From: Thermohalobaculum sp039815685
GTDB taxonomy: Bacteria > Pseudomonadota > Alphaproteobacteria > Rhodobacterales > Rhodobacteraceae
Length of the DNA: 64,000 bases
Assembly (NCBI GenBank): GCA_039815685.1
Contig: JBCBYV010000003.1
Coordinates: 1-64,000 of the forward strand
Direction: 5' to 3'
This document shows, in pieces, positions 33,203-42,400 of the stretch. The notes beneath the pieces are model-generated. The model was not told the origin of the DNA, searched no databases, and worked only from the letters and a program-made list of their open reading frames with translations. The translations under genes were made by a program, and so were the position numbers. Every line of letters starts with the position of its first letter. Positions within the stretch are counted from its first letter, which is position 1.

Positions 33203-33649
33203 ATGCTTAAGGTGGGGTTTCATTCCTCGGGTGGAGTTTTCGCCGCAGTGCTTTGCGCTGCAACATTTTTTGGGGCGTCGCCGGCCGCGGCGCTCGACTG
33301 TCATTTCTTTGAGGAACAGGCGCGTGAGCACGACTCATCGGGACATCCAGCAAAGATGCTCGAAGCGTGCCTCGCCCTTACGGCGTACCGCGAACGGCTT
33401 TTGCAGGAGAATGTGCGCTATGCGTTCGGGCCCCGCGCGGCAGCGAGTCCCGAGAGTGTTGAGCAGCGGAGTGCGCCGCTCGATACCTTCCACGTACTGC
33501 CGGAATACAAGCTCTATCACCTGGCGCGCGAGACGGGTGTTCTCGATGTCTTGGCGACGGATGCGCCGGCCGACGCGCGGAGCGCGCGGTCCCGCCCGCA
33601 GCCGATGATCCGGCTTCGTCGCGCGGCGCCGGAGGAGCATCATCCCTGA
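33203..33649 (+). CDS. Secreted hypothetical protein
   Basis: I do not recognise a family. The 148-residue product has a clear signal peptide (VFAAVLCAATFFGASPAAA), probably cleaved near residue 30 just before LDCHFFEEQ. Two cysteines in the mature part (LDCHFF and LEACLAL) could form a disulfide. The C-terminal third is basic and Pro/Arg-rich. It has a 113-base upstream gap after rlmE and its own start region; no operon partner is obvious. Confidence 0.65.
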   Translation: MLKVGFHSSGGVFAAVLCAATFFGASPAAALDCHFFEEQAREHDSSGHPAKMLEACLALTAYRERLLQENVRYAFGPRAAASPESVEQRSAPLDTFHVLPEYKLYHLARETGVLDVLATDAPADARSARSRPQPMIRLRRAAPEEHHP

Positions 33650-33805
33650 CGCCTCGCCGCCGAGCGTTGCGCAAGGCGGCTGTGGTACGGGCCGGGAACG
33701 GAAAAGAAGCTGCAGGGCTGATTGATTGGCATCAACGCCCTGCGGCGCGATCTGCGTTCTACTGCCGTCGTTCCAGGAAATGGGCGATTGGCAGGAGAAT
33801 GCCGA

Positions 33806-34225
33806 ATGAGCACCACCAAGGGTTCCAACCGCTCGGCGTCGAACGGCGCCGGGATGCGTGCAGCGGGCGTGCCGGATTTCGCGGCGATGACACTGGGTGG
33901 CGAGCGCAGCCTGAAGGCGATGGCGACGGTGCATAGCCGCATGATCGGACGCATGGCGCGGATGAACCGGGCCTGTGCGGATTTCCTTGAGCGCCGGCTT
34001 GAGCACGATCGGCAAACGGTCATGGAGTTGGCGGATTGCCGCTCCCCGCAGGAGGTGGCGGGCGTCTGGACCCGCTTCGCCTCGACCGCCGCGGGGCAAT
34101 ACGCGGAGAACTTCGGCGCCGTCGCGAGCCTTGCGGCCGAGCAGGGGCACGAAGCGCTCGCGGATATGCGGGGGGAGATCGAGGCGGCGGTGCAGCCCTT
34201 CGAGGGAGGAGCGCCCCATGCTTGA
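33806..34225 (+). CDS. Phasin family protein
   Basis: Phasins are amphipathic helical proteins that coat polyhydroxyalkanoate granules. The 139-residue product has a phasin_2 pattern: MNRACADFLERRLEHDRQTV, LADCRSPQEVAGVWTRF, ASTAAGQYAENFGAVASLAA. The ATG at 33806 has AGGAGA 7 bases upstream. It overlaps the universal stress protein gene by 8 bases, so the two are co-translated. No PHA synthase is in the window, so granule association is inferred. Confidence 0.8.
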   Translation: MSTTKGSNRSASNGAGMRAAGVPDFAAMTLGGERSLKAMATVHSRMIGRMARMNRACADFLERRLEHDRQTVMELADCRSPQEVAGVWTRFASTAAGQYAENFGAVASLAAEQGHEALADMRGEIEAAVQPFEGGAPHA

Positions 34226-35075
34226 TGCGGAGACGGCAAAGTCGGGCGTGGTAACGCGGTATCGCTCGATCGTGAGCTTCGCCGATACGGATCCGGGCTC
34301 GGATGCGCGGCTGGCGGCGGCGACGGCGGTTGCCGCTGCGGAGGATGCGCATCTGACGGTCCTGACCCTCCGCTATCAGGCGGATGTGCCGAGCTATCCC
34401 TTCGCCGATGGCGGCGCCGGAGCTTATGTGCAGTTCTTCGAGCAGGCCCAGCAGGAAGCGAAGGAAGCCGCCGAGGCGACGGAGGCGGCGATCGCGGCGG
34501 CCGGCGTGCGGGGCGAGGCGCTGCCCTGCGTGACGGTCTTCGGCAATCTCGAGCATCGGGTGAACATGGTCGCGCGCTTTGCGGACCTTGCCGTACTGAA
34601 CCCGCCCTATGGCCCCAAGACGCCGAGGACGACGGCGGAGCTTCTGGAGACGGTGCTCTATGAGAGCGACATCCCGGCCCTGGTGATGCCCGATGGCGCG
34701 GCGGCGCCGGATACGAGCCGGGTGCTGATCGGCTGGGACGGCAGCCGACAGGCGCTCCGCGCCGTGAAGGCAGCGATGCCCTATCTCAGGCGGGCGGGAT
34801 TGGTCGAAATCTGCATGATCGATCCTCTGGCCGAGCAGCCTGGGGAAAGGCTGGCGGTCATGCTCTCGCGCCACGGGGTCACGCCCGAGATCGCGGTGCT
34901 GGCGCGGCCTGTGGGGTCGATCTCGCAAGCGATAATGGGCCATGCGCTGGAGACGGGTGCGGGGCTTGTCGTGATGGGTGCCTATGGCCATTCGCGCTTC
35001 CGCGAGGCGGTGCTGGGCGGCGTGACGCGCGATACGCTGGAGCGCGTGCCGCTGCCGCTCCTCGTGGCGCATTGA
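34218..35075 (+). CDS. Universal stress protein, tandem UspA domains
   Basis: The 285-residue product is made of two UspA-like domains. The second is clearer: a hydrophobic first strand (SRVLIGWDGSRQALRAVKAA) and the ATP-binding type ending GLVVMGAYGHSRFREAVLGG, then TRDTLERVPLPLLVAH. The first domain, about residues 15-150, is divergent and lacks the Gly-rich nucleotide motif. It starts at an ATG after GGGAGGA that overlaps the phasin gene, suggesting expression together under stress or carbon storage. Confidence 0.88.
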   Translation: MLDAETAKSGVVTRYRSIVSFADTDPGSDARLAAATAVAAAEDAHLTVLTLRYQADVPSYPFADGGAGAYVQFFEQAQQEAKEAAEATEAAIAAAGVRGEALPCVTVFGNLEHRVNMVARFADLAVLNPPYGPKTPRTTAELLETVLYESDIPALVMPDGAAAPDTSRVLIGWDGSRQALRAVKAAMPYLRRAGLVEICMIDPLAEQPGERLAVMLSRHGVTPEIAVLARPVGSISQAIMGHALETGAGLVVMGAYGHSRFREAVLGGVTRDTLERVPLPLLVAH

Positions 35076-35084
35076 GGGGCTCTC

Positions 35085-36053
35085 TCAGCCGCCGCTCCGG
35101 GCCTGGGCGATAAAGCCAAGGAGGTTGAGGAGGAGCTGAGCCGCAAGGATCTGGGTGCTGCCGGAGGGGTCGTAATCCGGCGCCACCTCGACGAGGTCGA
35201 TGCCGGCGATGGCGTGGCTCCGGGCGACGGCCTGCAGCAGCTCCAGCACCTCGTAATAGAGAAAGCCGCCATGGGACGGTGTGCCGGTGCCCGCGGCGAT
35301 CGACGGGCAGAAGGCGTCGATATCGATCGTGAGATAGAGGCGCGAGCCTGCCGGCACGCGGGCGGCGAGGGCGGCGGGCCCTAGCGCGCGGGCTTGCCGG
35401 ACCGACAGGATGTCCGAGCCGCGGGCGCGCGCATCCTCGTAGCCTTCGCGCGCGGTGGAGCTCACGTTCCGGATGCCGATCTGGGTGAGCCCGGTCACAT
35501 AGGCGCGCTCGGCGGCGCGGCGCATCGGGTTGCCGTGGCCGTGGCGCACGCCGTGTCGCTCATCGACGAAATCGAGATGCGCGTCGATCTGCACGATGTG
35601 GAGAGGGCCGTGCCGCGCCGCGTCGTCCTCGAAGGCGGCGATGGCGGGGATGTTCACCGAGTGGTCGCCGCCGATGACGACCGGTGTGGCCCCGGCGCTG
35701 AGCGCGGCGCGCACCCCGGCCTCGATATTGGCGTGGGAGCGGGTGGTGTCGGTGTGCACGATGTCCGCGTCGCCCATATCGACGATGCGCACGTCTTCGC
35801 CGAGATAGGTGACGTCGTCCTCGTGGTCGTAGGCGCCGGCATGGCCGAAGGAGAAGAGGGTGGACGCCTCCCGCACCGCGCGCGGCCCGAACCGGGCGCC
35901 CGCGCGCCATTGGGTGCCCGCATCGAAGGGCGCACCGAGGATCGCGAAATCCGCCTCGATGGCCGACCAGTCGGACACGTAGGCGCGCTTCGCGAAGGTG
36001 CAGATGCCGGTGAAGGGCAGGTCGAGACGGCCTGTCTCGTAGCCATGAGCCAT
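35085..36053 (-). CDS. Agmatinase-family ureohydrolase
   Basis: Ureohydrolases release urea from agmatine, arginine, guanidinobutyrate or related guanidino compounds with a two-manganese centre. The 322-residue product has all metal motifs: GGDHSVNIPAI, QIDAHLDFVDE and TIDIDAFCPSIAAGTGTPSH. FDAGTQWRAGARFGPRAVRE at the N-terminus fits the agmatinase (SpeB) branch. The motif CPSIAAGTGTP, rather than DPAFAPGTGTP, leaves the exact substrate open. It ends 9 bases from the convergent stress protein gene. Confidence 0.85.
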   Translation of the reverse strand: MAHGYETGRLDLPFTGICTFAKRAYVSDWSAIEADFAILGAPFDAGTQWRAGARFGPRAVREASTLFSFGHAGAYDHEDDVTYLGEDVRIVDMGDADIVHTDTTRSHANIEAGVRAALSAGATPVVIGGDHSVNIPAIAAFEDDAARHGPLHIVQIDAHLDFVDERHGVRHGHGNPMRRAAERAYVTGLTQIGIRNVSSTAREGYEDARARGSDILSVRQARALGPAALAARVPAGSRLYLTIDIDAFCPSIAAGTGTPSHGGFLYYEVLELLQAVARSHAIAGIDLVEVAPDYDPSGSTQILAAQLLLNLLGFIAQARSGG

Positions 36054-36138
36054 GGGAGGTCTCCTCGTCGCGGGGTGCCATGCGAGGGCGCAGGGGAGCG
36101 GAGGTCAAGTCCCTTGCCTGCCTGCCGGGTGCGATCTG

Positions 36139-36209
36139 CCCCGGCCTTCGAGCCGGGGCCTCCTCGAAGCCCGCGGTCCTCCGGGAGGTCCCGGGTCGTA
36201 GCCCGGGAC
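36139..36209. repeat. Two REP-like palindromes upstream of the agmatinase gene
   Basis: CCCCGGC/GCCGGGG (36139-36158, loop CTTCGA) and GTCCCGGG/CCCGGGAC (36188-36209, loop TCGTAG) lie in the gap between two same-strand genes. The second shares its arms with the pair at 58916-59011. Confidence 0.7.
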
Positions 36210-36237
36210 GCATCGCGCCGGCCGAGGACGCAGCTCT

Positions 36238-36840
36238 TCAGGTTCCGGGGCAGGGGGCAAGGTCGCTGGGCTCGATGGCGGCGGGTGAGACCCGGCGGGG
36301 CGCGCCCTGATAGGTGGTGCCGTTCCGGATGGCGCGGCCGGTCAGGAGGTTGAGGTCGCAGGAGGTAGCCGCGGCGGGGTCAAGTGTGTCGTAGCTCTCC
36401 CACGTATAACCGGCGAGGACGAAGCCGCCGTCGCGCCAGGCGATCGCATGCACTTCGCGCCACCGGTTGCGGCCGACCGAGGCGTTCTCGCCATGTAGAA
36501 GAAGGCTGCCCCGCTCGCTGACCTCGAGCCACGGGATCGTGCCGAAGAGGCGCCCGACCCAGACGATGCCCGTTGCCTGGAGCGCGGGGGTGAAGCCGGG
36601 ACCGGTCGCGTCGCCGGTATAGACGAGGAGACTCGCGGTGCCCTCGTCCGGGTTCTCCACAAGCATCGCGCGGTCCGCCGTCCCGTCACCGTTGAGGTCG
36701 TCCGACAGGGCGGCGATGACGTCCCGGGAGCTGATCGGGAGCGGCTCAGCCACTTCGCCGGCGCCCACGGACGTCGCGGCGAGTGCTGCGCCGAGGGCCA
36801 GCGCGGCGGCGAGCCTTGCGTTCTGCGCCGTGGCGCCCAT
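36238..36840 (-). CDS. Secreted protein with a DxNxDGxxD calcium-type motif
   Basis: The 200-residue product has a signal peptide (ARLAAALALGAALAATSVGA) and in the mature part DDLNGDGTADRAMLVENP, a DxNxDGxxD motif seen in FG-GAP/VCBS-like calcium sites. The rest alternates beta-strands and short loops, with two cysteines (TSCDLN and APCPG). I do not recognise a named family. The start at 36840 follows AGGGA with an 8-base spacer. It lies on the same strand as the agmatinase gene but is separated from it by REP-like palindromes. Confidence 0.7.
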   Translation of the reverse strand: MGATAQNARLAAALALGAALAATSVGAGEVAEPLPISSRDVIAALSDDLNGDGTADRAMLVENPDEGTASLLVYTGDATGPGFTPALQATGIVWVGRLFGTIPWLEVSERGSLLLHGENASVGRNRWREVHAIAWRDGGFVLAGYTWESYDTLDPAAATSCDLNLLTGRAIRNGTTYQGAPRRVSPAAIEPSDLAPCPGT

Positions 36841-36980
36841 GTGTGCCGTCCCTTTCAAAGCCCGGCGGGGCATGACATGAGAGCGCCCAAGGACGGTGCT
36901 CTTGCGTTCGTCCAGGGGAGTTTGGCCCCTGGGTCTGGCCTGTGGCGCCCTCCGCTCCCGCCGACGACAGGAGACGAGCC

Positions 36981-38438
36981 ATGGAGATTCGGGAAGCCCT
37001 CACCTTCGACGACGTGCTGCTGGTGCCGGGCGCCTCGGAGGTTATCCCGGCCCAGGCGGATCTGCGCACCCGGGTCACCAACAGCATCCAGCTGAACATT
37101 CCGTTGCTGTCCTCCGCCATGGACACGGTGACCGAGCAGGGCATGGCGATCGCCCTGGCGCAGGCCGGGGGCATGGGCGTGATCCACCGCAACCTGGATG
37201 CTTCCGAGCAGGCCGCACAGGTGCGGGCCGTGAAGCGGTTCGAGAGCGGGATCGTCTATGAGCCCGTGACGCTCTCGCCCGACCAGACGTTGGCGGATGC
37301 ACTGGCCTGTCAGGAACACTACCGCATCACCGGATTTCCGGTGGTCGGAGAGGGCGGGCGGTTGGTCGGCATCCTCACGAACCGGGACATCCGCTTTGCC
37401 GAGGACCCCGCGATGCCCGTCTCGGCGCTGATGACGAGCGAGAACCTCGCAACGGTGCGTGAGCCGGTGGATCTCGACGAGGCGAAGCGGCTGTTGCAGT
37501 CGCGCCGGATCGAGAAGCTGCTGGTGGTGGATGGTGGGGGGCGCTGCACCGGGCTCCTGACGGTTAAGGATATCCAGAAGGCGGTGCTGAACCCGCTCGC
37601 CTGCAAGGACGAGATGGGGCGGCTGCGCGTGGCCGCGGCCTCGACGGTCGGCGATGCGGGCTTCGAGCGGTCGGAGGCGCTGATCGATGCGGGCGTCGAC
37701 CTCATCGTGATCGACACAGCCCACGGGCACTCGGCCTCGGTCGCGGAGGCGGTGGAGCGGGTCAAGAAGCTGTCGAACGCCGTGCAGGTCGTGGCCGGGA
37801 ACGTCGCGACGGCAGAGGGGACGCGGGCGCTGATCGGGGCCGGCGCCGACGCGGTGAAGGTGGGGATCGGGCCGGGCTCGATCTGTACCACGCGCGTGGT
37901 GGCAGGCGTCGGCGTGCCGCAGCTCACCGCCGTGATCGACTGCGCCGAGGCGGCGGCGGAGACCGGCACGCCCGTGATCGCCGATGGCGGGATCAAGTTC
38001 TCTGGTGATCTTGCCAAGGCCGTCGCCGCGGGCGCCCATTGCGCGATGATCGGCTCCATGCTCGCAGGCACGGACGAGGCGCCGGGCGAGGTCTTCCTCT
38101 ATCAGGGGCGGAGCTACAAGGCTTATCGCGGCATGGGCTCGGTGGGCGCGATGGCCCGCGGCTCGGCCGACCGGTACTTCCAGAAGGAGATTCAGGACAC
38201 CCAGAAGCTGGTGCCCGAGGGGATCGAGGGGCAGGTACCCTACAAGGGCCCGGCCGGAGCCGTGATCCATCAGCTGACGGGCGGGCTGCGTGCTGCCATG
38301 GGCTACACCGGCAACCGGACGGTCGAGGCGATGCATGGCAACTGCCGTTTCGTCCGGATCACCGGGGCGGGCCTCAAGGAGAGCCATGTCCACGACGTGA
38401 TGATCACGCGGGAGAGCCCGAACTACCGGACGGACTGA
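36981..38438 (+). CDS. guaB: Inosine-5'-monophosphate dehydrogenase
   Basis: GuaB oxidises IMP to XMP, the first step toward GMP. The 485-residue product begins MEIREALTFDDVLLVPGASE, has the paired CBS domains at about residues 90-205, the phosphate-binding loop and the active-site Cys in GIGPGSICTTRVVAG (near residue 300), and the flap motif GMGSVGAMARGSADRY. The chosen ATG has AGGAGA upstream. guaA lies 25 kb away on the other strand, so the two are not an operon here. Confidence 0.97.
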   Translation: MEIREALTFDDVLLVPGASEVIPAQADLRTRVTNSIQLNIPLLSSAMDTVTEQGMAIALAQAGGMGVIHRNLDASEQAAQVRAVKRFESGIVYEPVTLSPDQTLADALACQEHYRITGFPVVGEGGRLVGILTNRDIRFAEDPAMPVSALMTSENLATVREPVDLDEAKRLLQSRRIEKLLVVDGGGRCTGLLTVKDIQKAVLNPLACKDEMGRLRVAAASTVGDAGFERSEALIDAGVDLIVIDTAHGHSASVAEAVERVKKLSNAVQVVAGNVATAEGTRALIGAGADAVKVGIGPGSICTTRVVAGVGVPQLTAVIDCAEAAAETGTPVIADGGIKFSGDLAKAVAAGAHCAMIGSMLAGTDEAPGEVFLYQGRSYKAYRGMGSVGAMARGSADRYFQKEIQDTQKLVPEGIEGQVPYKGPAGAVIHQLTGGLRAAMGYTGNRTVEAMHGNCRFVRITGAGLKESHVHDVMITRESPNYRTD

Positions 38439-38554
38439 GGGCGTCCCGCTTCGGCACCACCTGAACGAATGCGTGGGTGGCGCGACAATATCGTTGGATG
38501 TGGGCGAGTGCTTTCTGCTAGCTTCCCCTAGGGCGCGGCTGAGGGAGATCGGCC

Positions 38555-39199
38555 ATGAAGGCATTCGGGCGCAAGGCTCGGCGGAGCACGCTGGCCGTTG
38601 CTGGCGCTGCGGTCGTTGCGGCAGCGGGTTCAGATGCCGGCGCCGTGGTGATCATCGACACGCCCGATCAGGTGTTGCCGACGGATGGCAGCGTCTTCAG
38701 CCTGAACGTGGACGGCAAGGGTCCGGCGGAGCTCGGTTTCCAGTTCGTGTCCATCAAGGGCATGATGGGCAACGCCTTCGACATCTTCTCGACCGTCGCA
38801 AAGGCCAAGGGGCCGCCGCTTGGCGGTGTGACGCCCGAGCCCGTGGACCCGGGCACGACGATCAGCAGCTCTACCTCGTTCGATCTAGAAACCCAGTTCG
38901 ATGGGCCCGATTTTCCCTTCGAAGGCTCGAGCCTTTTCTTCGGTATCGAGTTCCGGAACATGGGGGGCGATCCGTTCCTCAATGGCTGGATCGAGCTTGT
39001 GCTCGAGAAGGCCGGCATGATGGGGGCCAAGGGGGCGGGCACGGTGTTCCCGACGATCACCCTTGCGACCGTGGCGTTCGAGACCGATGGCGGCCCGATC
39101 ACCGTGCCGGCGCCCGTGCCGCTGCCGGCAGCGGGGCCGCTTGCCTTGCTTGGGCTCGGCGGGCTCGCACTCTTCCGTCGTCGCCGGCGGGAGAAATGA
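38555..39199 (+). CDS. VPLPA-CTERM sorting domain protein
   Basis: The 214-residue product has an N-terminal signal sequence (STLAVAGAAVVAAAGSDAGA), a beta-rich extracellular part of about 150 residues, and the C-terminal tripartite sorting signal VPLPAAGPLALLGLGGLALF followed by RRRRREK. VPLPA-CTERM proteins are substrates of a Rhodobacterales exosortase system that cleaves the signal and is linked to exopolysaccharide. No exosortase gene is in this window. The last bases overlap the ATG of the next gene (ATGA), so it is translationally coupled to a methyltransferase. Confidence 0.9.
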   Translation: MKAFGRKARRSTLAVAGAAVVAAAGSDAGAVVIIDTPDQVLPTDGSVFSLNVDGKGPAELGFQFVSIKGMMGNAFDIFSTVAKAKGPPLGGVTPEPVDPGTTISSSTSFDLETQFDGPDFPFEGSSLFFGIEFRNMGGDPFLNGWIELVLEKAGMMGAKGAGTVFPTITLATVAFETDGGPITVPAPVPLPAAGPLALLGLGGLALFRRRRREK

Positions 39200-40443
39200 A
39201 CGAGACGGCGGCGCGGTATCGCGAGGTCGTCTATCCCCAATACCTTCAGGCCGCGGCCCATCCGCGAAGCGCGCTGGCCATGGCGAAGCTCTTTGGCTTG
39301 GCGGTCGGCGATCCAGGCTCCGCGCGCGTCCTGGAGATCGCGTGCAACCGCGGCACGACCGTAGGCTGGATCGCTGCGACGCTGCCCGAGAGCCGGTGCA
39401 TCGGCATCGACATCGTCGAGAGGGCCGTGGCGGAGGCCGAGGGCGTATTCGGCCATCTCCCGAACATCGCATTCCGGCAGGGGGATGTGGCGACCCTCGA
39501 CCTCGGCGATGCAGTCTTCGACGTGATCGTCGTGCAGGGCCTCTTCTCCTGGGTCGACGATGCGGCGCGGGACGGGATCATGCGCGTCGCGGGGCGTCAT
39601 CTGGCCGAGGGGGGTGTCGCGCTCATCAGCTACAACGCCATGCCGGGCTCTGCCTATCGCTCGGCGATCCGGGAGCTGATGCTGATGGAGGAGGCGCGCG
39701 GTGAGCCGCTTCAGCGGGGGCTCGAGCGGCTGATGGCGGCGCTGCCGGGGGTCGAGGGGCTGAGCCACGTGCCGCTCCTCCGTGAGATCTGCGAGCGGGT
39801 TGGCGCGCAGGATCCGGCGGTGCTTCGACATGACGATGGTGCACATGAGGCGGAGCCCTTCTACCTGATGCAGGTGGCTGAATGGGCGGCGGGGCACGGC
39901 TTGTCCTATGTGGCGGATAGTGACCTCGCGCTCGACTGGATCGGGGCGATGCCCGTGGAGATCCAGAAGGCGCTGCACGGCCTGCCGCGGCTCGAGGCGC
40001 TGCAGTACTGCGACTACCTCCTGAACCTGCCCTATCGGCGCAGCATCTTCGCGCGGGCGGCCGATGCGCGCGCGTTGCGGGCGGGTCCTGACCTTACGGC
40101 GGCGCTCGACCTCCATGTGCTGCCGGTCTTCGAGCGCCTGGAGGAAGACCCGGAGACGGGCGCGCCTAATTTCGGACGGCCTGATGACCCCAAACGCGTG
40201 ATGAGCCCACGGGAGACGCGCGGCGTTGCCCTGCTGGACGCGATGGTGGGACGGCCCTTGGCCCCCCTTCGGAGCTTCCTCGAAGCCGCGGGTATCGATC
40301 CGTCAACGGAAGGCGAGGCGGCTGCGGCCATGGTCCTGCAGGCGAGCATGCGCCAGCTCTGCACCGTGTCCCTCGGCCCCCCGCCCCCGATGCCGGACGC
40401 GCCGGGAGCGGCAACGCCCGAGACCGCCGCGGGAACGGTCTGA
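39196..40443 (+). CDS. SAM-dependent methyltransferase with regulatory domain
   Basis: The 415-residue product has a class I methyltransferase domain: ARVLEIACNRGTTVGWIAAT (SAM motif I), RCIGIDIVERAVAEAE, and FDVIVVQGLFSWVDDAARDG. After residue 210 comes the 'methyltransferase regulatory' domain (EAEPFYLMQVAEWAAGHGLS, NLPYRRSIFARAADARAL). The substrate is unknown. It starts at the ATG overlapping the VPLPA-CTERM gene stop by four bases, which links it to that exported protein or to the envelope polymer it works with. Confidence 0.85.
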   Translation: MNETAARYREVVYPQYLQAAAHPRSALAMAKLFGLAVGDPGSARVLEIACNRGTTVGWIAATLPESRCIGIDIVERAVAEAEGVFGHLPNIAFRQGDVATLDLGDAVFDVIVVQGLFSWVDDAARDGIMRVAGRHLAEGGVALISYNAMPGSAYRSAIRELMLMEEARGEPLQRGLERLMAALPGVEGLSHVPLLREICERVGAQDPAVLRHDDGAHEAEPFYLMQVAEWAAGHGLSYVADSDLALDWIGAMPVEIQKALHGLPRLEALQYCDYLLNLPYRRSIFARAADARALRAGPDLTAALDLHVLPVFERLEEDPETGAPNFGRPDDPKRVMSPRETRGVALLDAMVGRPLAPLRSFLEAAGIDPSTEGEAAAAMVLQASMRQLCTVSLGPPPPMPDAPGAATPETAAGTV

Positions 40444-40504
40444 CGGTTCGGCAGAGAGCCGGGGCGGTGTGCGACCTGACAGAACCAGTCGAGCGATCCT
40501 GTCG

Positions 40505-40710
40505 TCCCCCGGCGTGATCGGGGGAACGAACAACGGAATCCGGGGCCCGCTACCTTGGATCGCCGGGTTTGGCCCGACGATGACGACAGTGGTGCGAGTT
40601 GATTGGGTGACGCTGCATTGGTTCGGTCGGATGGTCTTCGCCGGGCCTGACGCGGCGATCCACAGTTTTGGTACTGCGGTCTCTTCTGGATCCTCCGGTC
40701 AAGCCGGAGG
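40505..40710. repeat. Cluster of three REP-like palindromes
   Basis: The 304-base gap between the methyltransferase and arylsulfotransferase genes (40444-40747) has no gene. It holds hairpins at 40505-40525 (TCCCCCG/CGGGGGA), about 40561-40579 (CGCCGGG with an imperfect CCCGACG) and 40692-40710 (CCTCCGG/CCGGAGG, loop TCAAG). They look like units of one REP-type family lying between convergent genes. Confidence 0.65.
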
Positions 40711-40747
40711 GTGATCGCGAACGGTCAGTTCCGTCTCGGTCTTGCCA

Positions 40748-42079
40748 CTAGGGGCAGTCCCAGGAGGTGACGTTGAAATACGCGCGCGAATAGGCGCGCG
40801 CTTCGGTGATGCGGGCGATGAACTCGTCGTCGAACCTGTTCACGTACTCCCACACGATCTCATTCGCTGCGTTCGTGATGAAGACCCGGCCCGCCTCGGC
40901 TTCGGTGATCAGGAGACGACCCCCGGAGAGACTCTGGGACTTCCCTCGGCGGGTCGTGTGGAAGTACGGGTCGTCCTCCGCGCCAAGCAGGAGCGTTTCG
41001 GTGTTGTCCTGGGGCCGGATCGCGATGATGCGCGAGCTGCCGAGGATCTCGCCTGTCTCCGTGCCGTCGCGATTGTTGTCGAAGACGCGGATGGTGCCAT
41101 CGGCATGCCAGTCCGGGTCGTGGTGACGGGTCCAGTTGCCGATGCTGTGCCATTTGATCGCCTTCGTATCCGGATCGAGCACCATGATGAGGTTCCGGTT
41201 TCGGAGCGAGATCACCACGTCCCCGGCTTCGAAACCGGGAAATGCCGCTGCCATCGCGGCCGGCAGCGCCTCCACGTCGTTGAGGTGGAAGACTTCCCGC
41301 GACATGTCCGGCCGATAAGCCCGATAAGTCTTCGGCGAAATGCCACCCGCAAGCGTCAGTAGGCCCATGGCGTCGTTCTCGAGAAAGACGTCGAGGAGGG
41401 AGATCTCCCGCAGGATCGTGCCGTCCGCGCCAACCTGCAGAAGGGTATCCTCGGAGAGCGGTGCATCGAAGGGGAGCAACGGCAGCGTGCTCTGATCCCA
41501 GTGCTTGTCTGCCGAGGAGACCCAGAAGCTGCCATCGTCATTGAGCTCGACCGAGTGATGGGTCGGCTCATCGACGCGCCAGACGAGCTCTCCGCAGCGA
41601 TCGAGTTTCAGCAGAGCCTTGTGATCGATGTTGAAGACAACTGAACCGTCGGGCAGGGCGACCGCGCCGTGCGTGTCGTAGTTCCATTCGACGAGCGGGC
41701 GGTTCCGGAGATGCTCGATACCCTCGGTGAGCGTCGCCGGGCTGAAGGGCCAGCGATGGACGACAGTGCCGTCGAGCGCGACGAGCCTGATCTCCAACCC
41801 CCTGTCGAACAGGCCCTGGAGCATGATCAGCTCTTCGCCGGCTTCTTCCGGGACGTGCAGCGTTACACCGCTGCCATCCTGCCGAGGTGGTGCCGTCCAC
41901 GCCTTTGGTCTGATTCCGGCGAGCGTGTCCCCCTCCGTTAACAATTGTTGAAAGTCATTCCGCACTTGCGTAACGAGGGTGTAGGGGAAGAGCCGGTTTT
42001 CAGTTGCGTAGATCCCGGCGATGAATGTTGCCGACAGCAGCAAGATGGTCCCGCAGGTGATCCCGAGAACGCGGCTCAT
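40748..42079 (-). CDS. Arylsulfotransferase (ASST) family protein
   Basis: The 443-residue product has an N-terminal membrane anchor or signal (ITCGTILLLSATFIAGIYAT) and a beta-propeller of ASST type: EWNYDTHGAVALPDGSVVFN, THHSVELNDDGSFWVSS, RHHDPDWHADGTIRVFDNNR and SLSGGRLLITEAEAGRVFIT. ASST enzymes move sulfate between phenolic compounds without PAPS, through a His; conserved His residues are present in several blades. It is encoded divergently from a small membrane protein and a PAPS-type sulfotransferase. True sulfotransfer here is unproved. Confidence 0.8.
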   Translation of the reverse strand: MSRVLGITCGTILLLSATFIAGIYATENRLFPYTLVTQVRNDFQQLLTEGDTLAGIRPKAWTAPPRQDGSGVTLHVPEEAGEELIMLQGLFDRGLEIRLVALDGTVVHRWPFSPATLTEGIEHLRNRPLVEWNYDTHGAVALPDGSVVFNIDHKALLKLDRCGELVWRVDEPTHHSVELNDDGSFWVSSADKHWDQSTLPLLPFDAPLSEDTLLQVGADGTILREISLLDVFLENDAMGLLTLAGGISPKTYRAYRPDMSREVFHLNDVEALPAAMAAAFPGFEAGDVVISLRNRNLIMVLDPDTKAIKWHSIGNWTRHHDPDWHADGTIRVFDNNRDGTETGEILGSSRIIAIRPQDNTETLLLGAEDDPYFHTTRRGKSQSLSGGRLLITEAEAGRVFITNAANEIVWEYVNRFDDEFIARITEARAYSRAYFNVTSWDCP

Positions 42080-42127
42080 GGAGTTCTCCGTCAGGTAAGA
42101 CGTGGGGCTCTTTATGGAGGCAGAGCA

Positions 42128-42400
42128 ATGAGATATCGGATGAACTCTAAGTGTTCAACTCACCCGCGCAGGGTCGCCGTGTGGCCGGCACTTGCGTCCT
42201 TGGCAGTCGTCCTGAGCGCCGGTCCGGCGCAGGCCTATATCGGGCCGGGGGCGAGTGTCGGGGCCATCGTCACCGCCGTCGCGGTGCTGCTTGGCATCCT
42301 GTTCCTCTTCGTCGGCCTCCTCTGGTATCCGATCAAGCGGATGCTGAAGGGTAAATCGGGCGCGACCAAGGCCGAGGCCAAGGAAGACACCGCAGCATGA
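42128..42400 (+). CDS. Small YIGPG-type membrane protein
   Basis: The 90-residue product has a cleavable-looking signal (ALASLAVVLSAGPAQA) followed by YIGPGASVGAIVTAVAVLLG, a single membrane helix ending WYPIKRMLKG and a charged tail. I have no function for this family. GGAGG lies 7 bases before the ATG at 42128; an ATG five codons later is possible. It overlaps the sulfotransferase gene by four bases (ATGA) and is divergent from the arylsulfotransferase gene with 48 bases between starts. Confidence 0.8.
   Translation: MRYRMNSKCSTHPRRVAVWPALASLAVVLSAGPAQAYIGPGASVGAIVTAVAVLLGILFLFVGLLWYPIKRMLKGKSGATKAEAKEDTAA

Noticed and set aside
40444..40747. A CRISPR-like array
   Set aside because: The palindromes here differ in arms and spacing and there are no regular repeats with unique spacers; they fit scattered REP-type units. 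No CRISPR array or cas gene was seen in the window.
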